Source: Billgrantia gudaonensis
Lineage (GTDB): Bacteria > Pseudomonadota > Gammaproteobacteria > Pseudomonadales > Halomonadaceae
Length of the DNA stretch: 64,000 bases
Assembly (NCBI RefSeq): GCF_900100195.1
Contig: NZ_FNES01000004.1
Location: forward strand, 313,001 to 377,000
Reading direction: 5' to 3'
The notes below the pieces were generated by a model. That model saw nothing but the letters and a program-made list of their open reading frames with translations. It was not told the DNA's origin and searched no databases. A program made the position numbers and the translations under genes. Below are positions 63,398-64,000 of the stretch, in pieces; positions within the stretch are counted from its first letter, which is position 1; the number at the start of each line of letters is the position of its first letter.

Positions 63398-63733
63398 ATG
63401 TACGGCTACCCCAAGATCATCCAGACCCGGCACGACGTGGAGTACCTCGTCGGCTACCTGGGCAGCAAATGGGCCACGCAAGAGAACATCGCCCGCGGCC
63501 TCGCTTTCCTGCGCGGCCTGCGCGACAACACCACCGTCTATGTCTTCGACCGGGCGTTGGCCGAGGGCGAGGAACCCGACGGCGCCGAGCCCGCCTATCG
63601 CGTCATGCAAGACGAGGAAGGCGAGCGCCACCAGTACCGACTAGAGGAAAACCCGCGCGCCCCCATCTTCCGCCTCGGCTTCACCGTGGAAGAAGTCGAC
63701 AGCCTGATCACCACCATCGAGGGAGCACAGTAA
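63398..63733 (+). CDS. Hypothetical prophage protein
   Basis: The function is not recognised. It is a 111-aa acidic soluble protein with W-A-T-Q-E-N-I-A-R-G-L-A-F-L-R-G-L-R-D and a closing R-L-G-F-T-V-E-E-V-D-S-L-I-T-T-I-E. It sits where P2 has the tail-fibre assembly gene G but shows no clear match to it. It could be a fibre chaperone, by position only. It starts three bases after H and ends directly at the next ATG. Confidence 0.55.
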   Translation: MYGYPKIIQTRHDVEYLVGYLGSKWATQENIARGLAFLRGLRDNTTVYVFDRALAEGEEPDGAEPAYRVMQDEEGERHQYRLEENPRAPIFRLGFTVEEVDSLITTIEGAQ

Positions 63734-64000
63734 ATGGCCACTGGCGACAAGTTCATCATCCCCGCCCAGGCCGCCGGCTTTGCCAGCCTATTCGGCCACA
63801 TCGAGAAGGGCACCGGCGACACCCTCCATATTCCGGAGGGGATGCTCAATATCGGCGGTAACGGCCTCGGCTTCCTGCTCGATTCGCGGGCCAACTGGGA
63901 CCCCGCCGCCAACAGCGATGGCAGCTTCTCGAGCCTCGCCCTGGGCGACGACATCTACCTCTACGCCGTGCGCGACTACAGCGGACTGGCCGCCCTGGTC
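63734..64000 (+). CDS. Partial prophage gene, possible tail-fibre component
   Basis: Open from an ATG at 63734 to the window end (89 codons, no stop). The start follows the previous stop directly, with GGGAG about 10 bases upstream. It contains G-G-N-G-L-G-F-L-L-D-S-R-A-N-W-D and D-I-Y-L-Y-A-V-R-D-Y-S-G-L-A, a fibre-like beta pattern. No family is recognised. The position after the short H suggests it supplies the rest of the fibre. Confidence 0.5.
   Translation, partial: MATGDKFIIPAQAAGFASLFGHIEKGTGDTLHIPEGMLNIGGNGLGFLLDSRANWDPAANSDGSFSSLALGDDIYLYAVRDYSGLAALV

Overview
This window looks like a chromosomal segment of a GC-rich gammaproteobacterium, most probably Halomonas or a close relative (Halomonadaceae). 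The evidence is gene order. A cell-wall/lipoate block (proA-nadD-rsfS-rlmH-mrdA-rodA-mltB-rlpA-dacA-ybeD-lipB) follows the pseudomonad order. The topA-DUF6586, accB-accC-prmA-dusB-fis-purH and bioB-F-H-C-D blocks are also typical of this group.

Layout. 1-1406: the end of an L,D-transpeptidase, an Lpp/OprI-like lipoprotein and a second L,D-transpeptidase. 1560-2622: a two-gene unit of unknown function behind a textbook FNR/ANR promoter. 2710-5798: DUF6586 gene and topA. 5935-6136: a small transposon-like repeat with a 10-bp target duplication. 6242-8728: a DUF3141 PHA-synthase-like hydrolase with a palindromic operator. 8983-20324: lipA, then the long minus-strand envelope operon, whose last gene lipB overlaps lipA tail-to-tail. 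20420-23639: two membrane proteins with degenerate GGDEF domains and a DedA-PAP2 fusion. 23645-26347: LysE-type exporter, ubiX, mpl. 26521-31864: PPi-type phosphofructokinase, a PP2C/pseudokinase protein, a second copy of the small mobile repeat, ppa and a DUF2333 gene. 32055-40110: dsbD, accBC, prmA, dusB, fis, purH. 40244-45537: gabD, folX-folE, an exported unknown, srkA, comF. 45458-50098: BirA operator and the bioBFHCD operon. 50143-50227: tRNA-Leu(TAG).

50228-64000 is the left part of a P2-like prophage next to the tRNA-Leu gene. It contains Q and P on the minus strand, then O N M L X, a lysis cassette, R S, V, PAAR, W J I H and two further genes, the last cut by the window end. No integrase, repressor or replication gene lies between the tRNA and gene Q. 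Instead there is about 870 bp of non-coding DNA holding a 312-bp imperfect inverted repeat studded with AAAGGTA motifs. A shared dyad, GTTGT-N14-ACAAC, lies between P and O and again before V, exactly where P2 late promoters bind Ogr.

The observations most worth following up are the two-copy MITE-like family with TIRs and 10-bp target duplications, the dyad region at the prophage edge, the Ogr-like sites with possibly leaderless P and V messages, the heptamer arrays that begin exactly at stop codons in convergent gene pairs, and the degenerate signalling proteins. All functional calls are from sequence reading alone; no database search was run.
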